From contig NZ_CP031555.1 of NCBI RefSeq assembly GCF_003403095.1, forward strand, positions 1,364,001-1,428,000: a DNA stretch of 64,000 nt, written 5' to 3'. Made by a program: the position numbers and the translations under genes. This stretch comes from Thalassospira indica. GTDB lineage: Bacteria > Pseudomonadota > Alphaproteobacteria > Rhodospirillales > Thalassospiraceae. Below the pieces are notes generated by a model. It saw only the letters and a program-made list of their open reading frames with translations. It searched no databases and had not been told where the DNA came from. Of this stretch, positions 1 through 8,787 are shown in pieces; within the stretch, counting starts at the first letter, position 1, and every line of letters begins with the position of its first letter.

Positions 1-785
1 GGCGGGGCGTTGTACCAAAGGAAACCAAGGCCGGCACCAACAAGTGCACCAAGGAAAATGGTCAACTCACCAGAACCGGCGACGTAATGGACCTGCAGGT
101 ATTCGGCGAATTGAACGTTACCGATCAGATAGGTAATCAGCGCAAAGCTTGCCGCCGCAATCATCACCGGCACAATCGCAAGACCATCAAGACCATCCGT
201 CAGGTTCACCGAGTTCGAGGCACCGACCATGACAAACATCGCAAACGGCACAAAGAACCAGCCCAGATCCAGCAGGAAATTCTTGAAGAACGGGAAGGCA
301 AGTGCGGTCGAAAGCGGATCAGCGGTGTTATACGAAATCCACCATGCGGCAAGGGCTGCGATGGAAAACTGCCCAAGAAGTTTGAGCTTTCCCGGAAGGC
401 CTTTGGTGTTGCGCTTGGAAACTTTCAGGAAGTCGTCAAGGAAACCAAGGAAGCCATAGCCGATCGTAACCAGCAAAACCGCCCAGACATAAGGGTTGGT
501 GAGGTCGGCCCACAGCAGGGTGGCAATGGATGTTGACAGCAACAACAAAAGCCCGCCCATGGTCGGCGTGCCTTTTTTGGTCAAAAGATGGCTTTCAGGG
601 CCGTCTTCGCGGATCGGCTGGCCTTCGCTTTGTTTGGAACGCAACCAGTTGATCAGGTGCGGGCCGATCACAAAGGCAAGCACAAGCGACGTGATGATCG
701 CACCACCCGTACGGAAGGTGATATACCGAAACAGGTTCAGTACCGGCATCTGATCAGCAAATTGATAAAGCAGATTATAGAGCAT
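1..785 (-). CDS. mraY: Phospho-N-acetylmuramoyl-pentapeptide transferase MraY (partial)
   Basis: MraY transfers phospho-MurNAc-pentapeptide from UDP to undecaprenyl phosphate in the inner membrane, making lipid I. I read it from the reverse strand: it starts with ATG at 785 (MLYNLLYQF...) and runs off the left edge of the window, so only about the first 261 codons are visible. The characteristic acidic motifs are present: an LDDFLKV segment that follows GYGFLG, and [13 protein letters not shown], which holds the metal/catalytic aspartates. Several hydrophobic membrane segments are visible. It follows murF by 45 bases and belongs to the dcw operon. The C-terminal part lies outside the window. 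Confidence 0.95.
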   Translation of the reverse strand, partial: MLYNLLYQFADQMPVLNLFRYITFRTGGAIITSLVLAFVIGPHLINWLRSKQSEGQPIREDGPESHLLTKKGTPTMGGLLLLLSTSIATLLWADLTNPYVWAVLLVTIGYGFLGFLDDFLKVSKRNTKGLPGKLKLLGQFSIAALAAWWISYNTADPLSTALAFPFFKNFLLDLGWFFVPFAMFVMVGASNSVNLTDGLDGLAIVPVMIAAASFALITYLIGNVQFAEYLQVHYVAGSGELTIFLGALVGAGLGFLWYNAP

Positions 786-830
786 TGCTCTGGTCGTTCC
801 TTTTGCGACTCATCCTGTTGCGGTTGTGGA

Positions 831-2240
831 TTATTCCACCACGCCACAGGATTTTAAGGCCGATACAATTTTCGAAACGTAAATGCCAAGCGATCCTTTG
901 ACCAAAACCACATCGCCATCGCGCAAATCGGCCTTTATTGGCTCAATTGCGTCTTCGGCTGTGTCAAAATGGCCGGCATTTCGTTCGGAAGGCAACGTTT
1001 TGTCGAGTTCAGCCATCATTGGCCCGACCGAGTAAACCCGATCAATTTCAAGTGCGGTCAGCGGTTGATGCAAATCGGCATGCATTTTCGGCGCAATATC
1101 GCCGAGTTCGCGCATTTCGCCCAGAACGGCAATCTTGCGTCCGCCGTCACTCGGTTTGGTCTGTGACAGGACCTTGATCCCCGCCATCATCGAGGTCGGA
1201 TTGGCGTTATAGGCATCATCAATCAGGGTAAAGGTACCATTCCCGGAGGGCAGCTTGACCGTGTGTGTTTCACCACGACCCGCAGGCGGCGTGACATCCG
1301 CGAGATCCTGCGCGGCACGTACAGGGTCCGCACCAATCGCGTCAACACATCCCAGCACTGCAAGCGAGTTCAGAACCCAGTGTTCACCGGGGCAGCCGAT
1401 GAAATATTCCAGATCACGTCCACCGACACGTGCGCGGACGGCACTGCCATCGGTAACGATGTTGGCTTCAAACAGGCGATAGTTCGCCATGGCATCGGTG
1501 CCAAAGCATTTGACGTTGCCAAGGCCAAGTTCCTTGGCACGGCGGGCAAGGGCGAAGTAGTGCATGTTGTCACGGTTCAGAATGACCGTGCCATCCTTAT
1601 CAAGGCCATCGAAAATCTCTGCCTTGGCCATGGCAATTTCGGCTTCGTCCTTGAAAAATTCGGTGTGGGCGCCGACCACCGTTGTGATCACTGCGACACT
1701 TGGCTTGACCATTTTGACAAGCTTGCTGATTTCGCCCGGATGGTTCATGCCGATTTCAAAAACGCCAAAGTCGGCATCAGCGGGCAGGGTTGCCAGAGTA
1801 ATCGGCACGCCCCAATGATTGTTGAAGCTGGCCGGGCTGGCATGGGTTTTCCCCTGCTGGGACAGCACGTATTTAAGCGCTTCCTTGGTGCCGGTTTTGC
1901 CAACACTGCCGGTGATGGCGACGATTTTGGCTTTGCTGCGGGCGCGACCGGCAAGGCCAATGCTCTCAAGGGCGGCCATCGTGTCATCCACCAGAAGAAC
2001 CTTGTCGGTATCGGTGATGCCTTTGGCATCCGAGACCATGACGGCATGTGCGCCGGCATCAAGGGCGGCCTGGGCGAATTTGTGACCGTCGAAATTCGGG
2101 CCTTTCAGGGCGATGAAAAGATCGCCTTCGCTGACTTTGCGGCTGTCAATTGTAATGCCGGCTACCGTCCAGTCCCCGGTGGTTTTGCCACCAGTTGCGG
2201 TTTCGGCATCCTTTGCCGTCCATAAAACAGCCTTCGTCAT
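831..2240 (-). CDS. murF: UDP-MurNAc-tripeptide--D-alanyl-D-alanine ligase MurF
   Basis: MurF is the cytoplasmic ligase that adds the D-Ala-D-Ala dipeptide to UDP-MurNAc-tripeptide, using ATP. The 469-residue length is normal for the family. The N-terminal substrate domain has the TIDSR segment near residue 30, and the central Mur ligase domain has the P-loop ITGSVGKTGT at about residues 109-118. The C-terminal domain contains DDAYNANPTSM, typical of MurF. The ATG at 2240 follows a purine-rich GGAAAGAAAG stretch. It lies 59 bases after murE and 45 bases before mraY on the same strand, as expected for the dcw cluster. Confidence 0.96.
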   Translation of the reverse strand: MTKAVLWTAKDAETATGGKTTGDWTVAGITIDSRKVSEGDLFIALKGPNFDGHKFAQAALDAGAHAVMVSDAKGITDTDKVLLVDDTMAALESIGLAGRARSKAKIVAITGSVGKTGTKEALKYVLSQQGKTHASPASFNNHWGVPITLATLPADADFGVFEIGMNHPGEISKLVKMVKPSVAVITTVVGAHTEFFKDEAEIAMAKAEIFDGLDKDGTVILNRDNMHYFALARRAKELGLGNVKCFGTDAMANYRLFEANIVTDGSAVRARVGGRDLEYFIGCPGEHWVLNSLAVLGCVDAIGADPVRAAQDLADVTPPAGRGETHTVKLPSGNGTFTLIDDAYNANPTSMMAGIKVLSQTKPSDGGRKIAVLGEMRELGDIAPKMHADLHQPLTALEIDRVYSVGPMMAELDKTLPSERNAGHFDTAEDAIEPIKADLRDGDVVLVKGSLGIYVSKIVSALKSCGVVE

Positions 2241-2299
2241 AACGTCACTTTCTTTCCGGTCAGGCCATCACGGCCAAAGCGCCGTAACGGTATTTATGT

Positions 2300-3760
2300 T
2301 CAATTGCCACCAGCAAGGATGCTGCGGGCGACAGATGCATCATCGAATGGAAGAACCGTATCGCCGACAACTTGGCCTCTTTCATGGCCTTTTCCGGCAA
2401 TAATAAGGACATCGTTACGCTGCAGGATGCCAATGCCGCGTTTGATGGCCTCGGCGCGATCACCGATCTCAACAGCACCGTCGCATTTCGCCTTGATGGC
2501 CGCACGAATGGTGGCCGGGTCCTCGCTGCGCGGATTGTCATCGGTGACGATGGCGATATCGGCAAAATCGTGCGCAACCTGTCCCATCAACGGGCGTTTG
2601 CCGGTATCACGGTCCCCACCGGCCCCGAATACACAAACGATGCGGCCTTTGCAATGCGGACGGACCGCCTTGATCACGGTTTCAAGGGCATCGGGCGTGT
2701 GGGCGTAATCAACAAATACCGGTGCGCCGAAGCTGGTTTTGCCAACCAGTTCCAGACGACCACGAACACCTTCAAGTTTTTCAAGGGCCAGAACCGCCTG
2801 ATCAAGGTCGGCACCAGATGCCACCACGATGGAAAGGGCTGCCAGCGCGTTCATCACCTGGAAGCTTCCCATCAGCGGCAGGTGGATGTTGTATTCGCCC
2901 TTGTTTGCCAGAAGGCGGAGCTTGGTGCCGGAGCTGTCTGGTGTTGCCTTGATCAGTTTGATGTCATCGGCGTTCTGGCCATAGGACAGAACATTTACAC
3001 CGCGCTTGGCGCAGAGTTTTTTCAAAAGATCGAACTGTTCAACATCGGCATTCAGCACAGCCGTACCATCGGCAACCAAAAGGTCGGAGAACAGGCGGGC
3101 CTTGGCGGCGAAATATTTTTCGAACGTGCCGTGATAATCAAGATGATCACGCGACAGGTTGGTAAACGCGGCAACGGTAACCTTCACGCCATCCAGGCGG
3201 TATTGATCCAGCCCGTGCGAGCTTGCCTCCATCGCGACATGGGTAACACCAATGCCAGACATTTCATCAAGGCTTTGATGTAGGGCAACCGGATCGGGCG
3301 TGGTCAGTGATCCGGGGATCTTTGCCCCAGCGGCCCGAATGCCAAGCGTTCCGATCGATCCCGACATGTTGCCAAGGATCGTCCAGAGCTGCTCGGTAAA
3401 GATCGCTGTGGATGTTTTGCCGTTGGTGCCGGTGATCGCCGCGATGTTTGCCGGCTGCTTGCCATAGAAACGTGCAGCAAGCTGGGCATAACGTTTGCGC
3501 GGGTTTTCCACCGGGATCAGCGGAACCGTGGGGGCTGCCGGTCTTGGCGTTCCATCCTTTGCAAGGATGGCCGCGGCACCAAGCTTGATCGCGTCGGCGA
3601 TATACTTGGAACCGTCATCACGTGCACCGGACAGGGCGGCAAACATATAGCCATCCTTCACGGTGCGTGAGTCTGCTGTCAGGCCCGTGATATCCGGGTC
3701 CTGTCCTTCGGCATGTTTCAATGCCGCTTGATCACCTGCCATGAGCTCAGAAAGACGCAA
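2300..3760 (-). CDS. murE: UDP-MurNAc-L-alanyl-D-glutamate--2,6-diaminopimelate ligase MurE
   Basis: MurE adds meso-diaminopimelate to UDP-MurNAc-L-Ala-D-Glu in the cytoplasm. I chose a TTG start at 3760, giving 486 residues beginning (M)RLSELMAG, the usual MurE N terminus; an AAGGGGG ribosome site sits about ten bases upstream. The reading frame stays open further upstream (to 3853), but that would run 107 bases into ftsI with a basic, non-homologous leader. The next ATG is at 3742. The P-loop ITGTNGKTS is at about residues 109-117, and DNPR at about 408-411 is the motif associated with meso-DAP (not lysine) specificity. With this start it overlaps ftsI by 14 bases. Confidence 0.95.
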   Translation of the reverse strand: MRLSELMAGDQAALKHAEGQDPDITGLTADSRTVKDGYMFAALSGARDDGSKYIADAIKLGAAAILAKDGTPRPAAPTVPLIPVENPRKRYAQLAARFYGKQPANIAAITGTNGKTSTAIFTEQLWTILGNMSGSIGTLGIRAAGAKIPGSLTTPDPVALHQSLDEMSGIGVTHVAMEASSHGLDQYRLDGVKVTVAAFTNLSRDHLDYHGTFEKYFAAKARLFSDLLVADGTAVLNADVEQFDLLKKLCAKRGVNVLSYGQNADDIKLIKATPDSSGTKLRLLANKGEYNIHLPLMGSFQVMNALAALSIVVASGADLDQAVLALEKLEGVRGRLELVGKTSFGAPVFVDYAHTPDALETVIKAVRPHCKGRIVCVFGAGGDRDTGKRPLMGQVAHDFADIAIVTDDNPRSEDPATIRAAIKAKCDGAVEIGDRAEAIKRGIGILQRNDVLIIAGKGHERGQVVGDTVLPFDDASVARSILAGGN

Positions 3761-5465
3761 GTTTGCGTTCCCCCTTGCGAAGTTCGATCTGCAGCGCTTG
3801 CTCAATCTCCGGCGCCTTCGCATTCGCCGGTTCAATGCCCAAAAGGGGAGCAATACGTGTCACAACCTTGCCAACTGCAGGGGCGGACACCCAACCTGCT
3901 GTGGCAAATCCATAAGTTTCTTTAGTGCCTTTGGGCTCGTCCAACGTCACCAGAACCACATATTTCGGGTCCTGCATCGGGAAGGCGGCGACAAAGGTCG
4001 ACATGCGGGCGTTCTTGACATAGCGCCCGTTCACGAGTTTTTCCGAAGTGCCAGTCTTCCCGCCAAGGAAGTAACCCGCCACTTCGGCGTTCTTGCCAGA
4101 ACCGTCGGTTACGACCAGTCGCATCAGGCGACGCAGCAGTTCCGACGTTTTCTGGGAAAATACACGTTCGCCTGCCGGTGCGCCGTCCTGTTTGAGGATG
4201 GTCGCAGGGCGGCGAATACCACCATTCACAAGGGTGGAAATGCCACTGACAACCTGAAGCGGGGTCACGGCCAGACCATGACCGAATGAAATCGTCATGG
4301 TGTTGATGTCGCGCCACGGATTGGGCACAAGCGGTCCGCCAACTTCAGGAAGCTCGATCTCCGGTTTGTCGAGCATGCCAAGCTTTTTAAGGTATTTTTG
4401 CTGGGTCTCGCCGCCAAAGGCCATTGCCATGCGGGCTGATCCGATGTTCGAGCTGTGAACAAGGATTTCCGGCAAGGTCAGCCAGCGGTTCTCGCCGTGA
4501 TAGTCACGAATGCGGAAACCGCCAATTGCCAGCGGTTCAGTCGCGTCATAGACCGAATTCAGCGTCGACGTGCCGGTTTCAAGGGCGATGGCCGTGTTAA
4601 ACAGCTTGAACACCGAACCCATTTCGTAAACGCCAAGCGTAGACCGGTTAAAGCGTGCATCGGCTGGTGCCTGACCCGGGCGATGGGGGTCAAAGTTCGG
4701 AAGCGATGTCATCGCAACGACTTCGCCGGTATAAACATCCATCACAAGGCCTGCCGCCCCAACCGCGCTGTAGGTTTCCATCGCGTTTTCGACTTCTTCG
4801 GCAAGCGCATATTGCACGCGAGTATCAAGCGAAAGTTCCAGTGGGCCGTTATTGATGCGCAATTCGTTGTCAAATTCGCGCTCGGCCCCGGCGATGCCGT
4901 TATTGTCGATGTCGGTGAAGCCCAGAACATGTGACAGAAGACGCCCATGCGGATAAACGCGGCGTTCTTCACGCTGGAAATTCAATCCCGGAATGCCAAG
5001 CGAGTTGACGTCATATTGCTGTTCCGGCGTCAGGTTGCGGCGAAGCCAGACGAATGCCTTGCGCGAGCTAAGATGACGGATCAGTGAATCGCGGTCCAGA
5101 TCGGGCAGTACGGTCAACAAAAGGTCGGCGGACTCAACCGGGTCCTTGACGACACGGGCATCGGCATAAAGCGAATTGGTCGGAAGATCGGTCGCAAGCA
5201 GCATGCCGTTGCGATCAACGATATCGGCGCGCTCGGTCTTGAGTTCACGGGTATCGGTTCCCGATGCGACAGCCGGTTCATTGCCCTGACGCAGAACCGA
5301 TGCATCAATCAGGCCATAAGTGATCCAGCAAAAACCGATGATGAACATCGCGCCGGTGATAAAGATACGGTTGCGCGCAGTTTCAAGCGCAAGACGTTCG
5401 CGCTGATCCGGGCCCAGTTCCGGACGGTCGCCACGCAGCCAGTATGAAAAACGGGTCAGGCTCAT
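3747..5465 (-). CDS. ftsI: Peptidoglycan D,D-transpeptidase FtsI (PBP3)
   Basis: FtsI is the division-specific class B penicillin-binding protein that cross-links septal peptidoglycan. The 572-residue protein has one membrane anchor at about residues 33-56, a PBP dimer domain, and a transpeptidase domain with all three active-site motifs: SxxK at 284-287 (SVFK), SSN at 338-340 and KTG at 470-472. The transpeptidase part is periplasmic. The gene overlaps ftsL by four bases, consistent with translational coupling, and its end overlaps the TTG start of murE. Confidence 0.96.
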   Translation of the reverse strand: MSLTRFSYWLRGDRPELGPDQRERLALETARNRIFITGAMFIIGFCWITYGLIDASVLRQGNEPAVASGTDTRELKTERADIVDRNGMLLATDLPTNSLYADARVVKDPVESADLLLTVLPDLDRDSLIRHLSSRKAFVWLRRNLTPEQQYDVNSLGIPGLNFQREERRVYPHGRLLSHVLGFTDIDNNGIAGAEREFDNELRINNGPLELSLDTRVQYALAEEVENAMETYSAVGAAGLVMDVYTGEVVAMTSLPNFDPHRPGQAPADARFNRSTLGVYEMGSVFKLFNTAIALETGTSTLNSVYDATEPLAIGGFRIRDYHGENRWLTLPEILVHSSNIGSARMAMAFGGETQQKYLKKLGMLDKPEIELPEVGGPLVPNPWRDINTMTISFGHGLAVTPLQVVSGISTLVNGGIRRPATILKQDGAPAGERVFSQKTSELLRRLMRLVVTDGSGKNAEVAGYFLGGKTGTSEKLVNGRYVKNARMSTFVAAFPMQDPKYVVLVTLDEPKGTKETYGFATAGWVSAPAVGKVVTRIAPLLGIEPANAKAPEIEQALQIELRKGERKLASF

Positions 5466-5893
5466 TGTGCACCCCCCGTTTCGGTTGCGACGGACGGGGC
5501 ATCAATGATCATGGTATCAGCCGCCTCGTCATACATCAGATCACCCGGACGGGCGCGCGGGACGGGCATGAAGGCAACTGCCTCGCCAAACTTGTTGATG
5601 CGATACTGATGCAGATCGGCGTCTTCGGGCAGATCGTCGATGCTTGCCATCTGAAGCACATCAATCTGGGCAAGGCTCAGATACTGCCTGGACAGGCGTT
5701 CGATACGTTCCGGATTGTTCAGATAGCTCCATTCTGCCTGAAGAACATGGATGCTTTCCTGTTCGGCCAGAATGTCGGACTGAATATCTGCATAACGTTT
5801 TTCAAGACGTTCGACCTGATGGCTGACCCAATAGGTGCCGGTGCCGATCAGGATGGTCAAAACGAGGCCAATGATGGTTACCGCACGGGTCAT
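5462..5893 (-). CDS. ftsL: Cell division protein FtsL
   Basis: A 143-residue single-pass membrane protein with a short cytoplasmic start, a hydrophobic segment at about residues 5-25 and then a heptad-like coiled coil (VERLEKRYADIQSDILAE). This, and the position between rsmH and ftsI, identifies FtsL, a divisome scaffold that works with FtsB and FtsQ to activate the septal synthase. FtsL sequences diverge strongly, so the assignment rests mostly on topology, the NPERIERLSRQYLSL segment and synteny. It overlaps both neighbours by four bases. Confidence 0.88.
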   Translation of the reverse strand: MTRAVTIIGLVLTILIGTGTYWVSHQVERLEKRYADIQSDILAEQESIHVLQAEWSYLNNPERIERLSRQYLSLAQIDVLQMASIDDLPEDADLHQYRINKFGEAVAFMPVPRARPGDLMYDEAADTMIIDAPSVATETGGAQ

Positions 5894-6876
5894 TTGCGAT
5901 CTCCCTGCGATGTAGCCGGTTGGTCGTTGCGCGCAACAGCGCGCAGTTTTGCCGAACGTGCGCGCGGGTTGGCGCGAATTTCATCTTTCTGACCGGTGAC
6001 GGCCTTGCGTGTAATTGTCGTAAAGGTCGGAATGGCGACTTCCGGTTCGCCGGGCAGGCGACGTGACATCTTGTTTGGATCGCCAGAGCGTTCCTTCATG
6101 AATGTTTTGACCTGCCGGTCTTCAAGCGAATGGAAAGTCACAACCACCAGACGGCCACCCGGTTTCAGCAGCGTTTCAGCGGCATCCATGGCGCGTTCAA
6201 GTTCGCCAAGCTCATCATTGACGTAAATACGCAGCGCCTGGAACGTCCGTGTGGCGGGATCAATGCCGTCCTTGGATTTGCGCACCACAGAACGCACGGC
6301 ACGCGCGAGCTGGGATGTGGTGGTAAAGGGTTCCTCTGCGCGCATTTCGATAATCTTGCGCGCGACCTTGCGCGATGCGCGTTCCTCGCCATAGCGGTAA
6401 ATGACGTTGGCGATGTCTTCTTCTTCGGCGGTGTTGACGAAATCGGCCGCCGTCGGGCCGGACATCGACATGCGCATATCAAGCGGGCCGTCTTCGCGGA
6501 ACGAAAATCCTCGATCAGCCTGATCAAGCTGCATCGACGAAACGCCGATATCAAGAACGATACCATCGACCTGCTGCGCACCTGCCGCCGGGAGAAGTTT
6601 GGCCATATCGCCAAAGCAACCCTCGACCATGTGGAAGCGGCCGTCATATTCGGCTTCAAGCTTTCTGCCGGTGGCAACAGCGGTCGGGTCGCGGTCGATG
6701 CCGTAAAGTTCGCAGTTGGCAGAGTCAAGAATGGCGCGGGAGTAACCGCCTGCGCCAAAGGTACCGTCAACCATGATCTCGCCGTCACGCGGTGCAAGGG
6801 CTTCTAGGACCTCGCGGAGCAAGACCGGCTTGTGCGGGCGATCTTCGGTAGCAAAGCTTAGATCGTTGCTGCTCAT
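5890..6876 (-). CDS. rsmH: 16S rRNA (cytosine(1402)-N(4))-methyltransferase RsmH
   Basis: RsmH (MraW) methylates N4 of C1402 in 16S rRNA using S-adenosylmethionine. The 328-residue sequence starts with the family segment HKPVLLREVLEAL, followed by the SAM-binding loop DGTFGAGGYSR at about residues 37-47 and later VDGIVLDIGVSSMQLD and RPGGRLVVVTFHSLEDR-like segments (here KPGGRL). Length and order match the family. The ATG at 6876 overlaps the end of mraZ by four bases. Confidence 0.96.
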   Translation of the reverse strand: MSSNDLSFATEDRPHKPVLLREVLEALAPRDGEIMVDGTFGAGGYSRAILDSANCELYGIDRDPTAVATGRKLEAEYDGRFHMVEGCFGDMAKLLPAAGAQQVDGIVLDIGVSSMQLDQADRGFSFREDGPLDMRMSMSGPTAADFVNTAEEEDIANVIYRYGEERASRKVARKIIEMRAEEPFTTTSQLARAVRSVVRKSKDGIDPATRTFQALRIYVNDELGELERAMDAAETLLKPGGRLVVVTFHSLEDRQVKTFMKERSGDPNKMSRRLPGEPEVAIPTFTTITRKAVTGQKDEIRANPRARSAKLRAVARNDQPATSQGDRK

Positions 6877-7376
6877 GATGCGTCCTCCTCCGTTACGGTG
6901 CCGGGACGTGCACCTTTGGGGAGTTCAGTCATCGGTTTGAGCTTCAATGTCGCACCACGGTTAAGCGTGCGGGTCCGGCTGGCTTCTTGCAGGGGCTTGA
7001 AGATGTCAGGGTTCCACAGGCGGAAGGTGCGACCACGGCCGACAAAGGCGACCTGATCTTCGATGCGGGCGAATTCGATCAATTCTGCGGGCAGAATGAT
7101 GCGGCCTTCGCCGTCGTAAGGAAGCATATGTGAGGACCCAAGGATGGTGTCTGCCAGATCGTCGGCCTCGTCAGAAAACATGTCGAGTTCATCAAGCGAT
7201 GCGGCAATGCGCTCCATATGGCTGTGGCTGCAGCCTTCAAGCGCGCTTTCCTTGTGGGATTGATACAGGTAGATGCCGGCGAATTCTTCGGTATCGAGGG
7301 CCGCACGGAACCGTTTGGGGACGGATACGCGTCCCTTCCGGTCCAGCTTGTGAATGTGCGTCCCTGTGAACAGCAC
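6873..7376 (-). CDS. mraZ: Transcriptional regulator MraZ
   Basis: MraZ is a ring-forming DNA-binding regulator of the dcw operon, of the AbrB/SpoVT fold. The 167 residues contain two AbrB-like halves, about 1-55 (FTGTHIHKLDRKGRVSVPKRFR) and 80-130 (SHMLPYDGEGRIILPAELIEFARI). The start is GTG at 7376, preceded by AGGGG about nine bases upstream. It is the first gene of the minus-strand operon. About 120 bases upstream is a five-fold array of TGGGN boxes spaced by five bases, which fits the known MraZ operator and suggests autoregulation. Confidence 0.95.
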   Translation of the reverse strand: MLFTGTHIHKLDRKGRVSVPKRFRAALDTEEFAGIYLYQSHKESALEGCSHSHMERIAASLDELDMFSDEADDLADTILGSSHMLPYDGEGRIILPAELIEFARIEDQVAFVGRGRTFRLWNPDIFKPLQEASRTRTLNRGATLKLKPMTELPKGARPGTVTEEDAS

Positions 7377-7495
7377 TTCGCCATTCCCCTGATCAAAAAA
7401 CCGATCTCAGAACACTGGCCCTGACGGGCTGTCTTGCGACTGAGGTGTGTCTGAAATGGATATGCCCCGCATGGCACGGAATTTGTGCCTCTTTA

Positions 7496-7550
7496 TGGGG
7501 TACCATGGGAAATTATGGGGGTCAATGGGATTTGATGGGCAAGAATGTGA
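7496..7550. promoter_or_regulatory. Probable MraZ operator: phased TGGGN array
   Basis: Five direct copies of TGGGN start at 7496, 7506, 7516, 7526 and 7536, each separated by exactly five bases, and a degenerate sixth copy (TGTGA) starts at 7546. This is the pattern described for MraZ binding in E. coli (three TGGGN repeats with five-base spacers) but longer. The repeats read on the plus strand; the regulated operon is on the minus strand. A TTGACC hexamer (minus strand, 7525-7520) lies inside the array and could be a -35 element, although I see no good -10 at the right distance. Confidence 0.8.
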
Positions 7551-7641
7551 CGTTTTGGCACTTCCCGAGGGTTTCCGCGGTATATGCGGAAAGGCTGAAA
7601 TCGGCCAAAAATGCGGGAAAACCAGCGGCGATCCATCTTCT

Positions 7642-7682
7642 GCCCATAAAATCCCAATTCGGTTCCATGGGGACCCATGGGA
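7642..7682. promoter_or_regulatory. Second cluster of TGGGN-like boxes, mixed orientation
   Basis: NCCCA boxes at 7642-7646 and 7652-7656 (the same motif on the minus strand, five-base spacer) are followed by TGGGG at 7668 and TGGGA at 7678 on the plus strand, again with a five-base spacer. The cluster sits between the main MraZ array and the EF-hand gene. The motif is short and the region is G-rich, so chance occurrence is possible, but both pairs keep the ten-base period. Confidence 0.35.
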
Positions 7683-7901
7683 AGACTATCGAAAAACCGG
7701 AATTTGGGTTTTGATGGACCAGTTCAAGAATTGGATTTGAATGGGGTTGTCGAAGACAATTTGCGATTTGATGGCCAATCGGGTTTGATGCGCGGGCAAA
7801 CTCCTGCAAAATGTCAAAATGATCTCTGATGGTTTTGATCGGCCATCACGAATGAAAATGTCCCCGAATGGGGCGTTGTCTTCTGGCGCAGGGCAGCGTC
7901 A

Positions 7902-8693
7902 GTGAAACGAAGGAAGCGATTGTTGCGGATAAAAGCTGCCATTCTATTAATGGGTTGCGCATTTTCCTGGGCCGCATTGGTTCCCGGGCTAAATCCGATC
8001 ACGGGTGGGGAGGCCACGGCGCAGGGGCTGAGTCTTGACCCGGCCGGTGGCGGATCAAATTCGCCCGAAGTTTCATCGCCGCAGATGCGTGAATTGCTGC
8101 CCTTGATCATGCAACAGCTGCAAAACAATCCGGAACTGATGTCTCAGTTTGGACTGGGCGGGCTTTCGGGGCTGAATGGCCTGAATGGGGATGGCTCCGG
8201 TGCAGGTGTTCCCGGTATGACAGGCGACGGTGTGTCGAACATCCCCGGACTGAGCGAGGCAATTGCAAAGGCGCTTGCCCAGCAAAATGGCGGCGCTGGC
8301 GTCGCCCCATCGGGCGTCCCCGAACAAGTCAAAGTCTATCGCGAACAATACCACCCGGTTGATATCGACCAGGATGGCCGGATAAGCGCGGATGAGGCTG
8401 CCGCCTATGCCAGCTGGATGTTCAGGCGGCGCGATATCACGGGCGATAATGTTTTGGTGGCGCGCGAATTTGCCGCAGTTGAAAAATTGCCGGGTTCTTC
8501 GGATGCCAATCGACAAAGGTTGCGCACCGAAAGCCGCCGACTTGAATTGCTGTTTCCGGAATTTGATGCCGATGGTGACAAGATGATCAGCAAGGAAGAA
8601 TTCATGGCGCAGGTGCATGCGACCTATGATGAAAAGCGCGGAGCGGCGGCGGACATTGATCCGTTTTCGTTCCAGACGGTTTTGCCATTCTAG
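7902..8693 (+). CDS. Secreted EF-hand domain protein
   Basis: A 263-residue protein with a basic, hydrophobic N terminus (KRRKRLLRIKAAILL) and a likely signal-peptidase site after GEATA near residue 40, so probably periplasmic or secreted. A Gly/Asn/Leu-rich linker lies at about residues 75-125. Two EF-hand loops follow: DIDQDGRISADE at about 155-166 and DADGDKMISKEE at about 221-232, both with acidic residues at the calcium positions. The start is GTG at 7902 with a modest AGGG site upstream; an in-frame ATG at 7950 would remove half the signal sequence. Function beyond probable calcium binding is unknown. Confidence 0.8.
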   Translation: MKRRKRLLRIKAAILLMGCAFSWAALVPGLNPITGGEATAQGLSLDPAGGGSNSPEVSSPQMRELLPLIMQQLQNNPELMSQFGLGGLSGLNGLNGDGSGAGVPGMTGDGVSNIPGLSEAIAKALAQQNGGAGVAPSGVPEQVKVYREQYHPVDIDQDGRISADEAAAYASWMFRRRDITGDNVLVAREFAAVEKLPGSSDANRQRLRTESRRLELLFPEFDADGDKMISKEEFMAQVHATYDEKRGAAADIDPFSFQTVLPF

Positions 8694-8787
8694 GCCTGCG
8701 TTGCTTGGAAACGCATTCATCACATGACAAGCATTCAATAAACTGGCATCCGTAACCATCGGCAAGCCGGAAGAGACGGAGAGGCTC

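Larger units (their letters stand above)
7377..7901. other. Intergenic region between mraZ and the EF-hand gene
   Basis: A 525-base divergent spacer. It holds the mraZ ribosome site, the phased TGGGN array, and a second mixed-orientation cluster. Small open frames exist in it (for example 7447-7740, plus strand), but they lack ribosome sites and run through the repeats, so I do not call them genes. I see no RNA gene. Confidence 0.6.

Noticed and set aside
1263..2225. A 320-codon open frame on the plus strand opposite murF
   Set aside because: Antisense to murF, whose motifs are unambiguous; no family resemblance.
7447..7740. Short plus-strand open frames in the mraZ/EF-hand spacer
   Set aside because: They run through the TGGGN repeats, have no ribosome site and give low-information translations.
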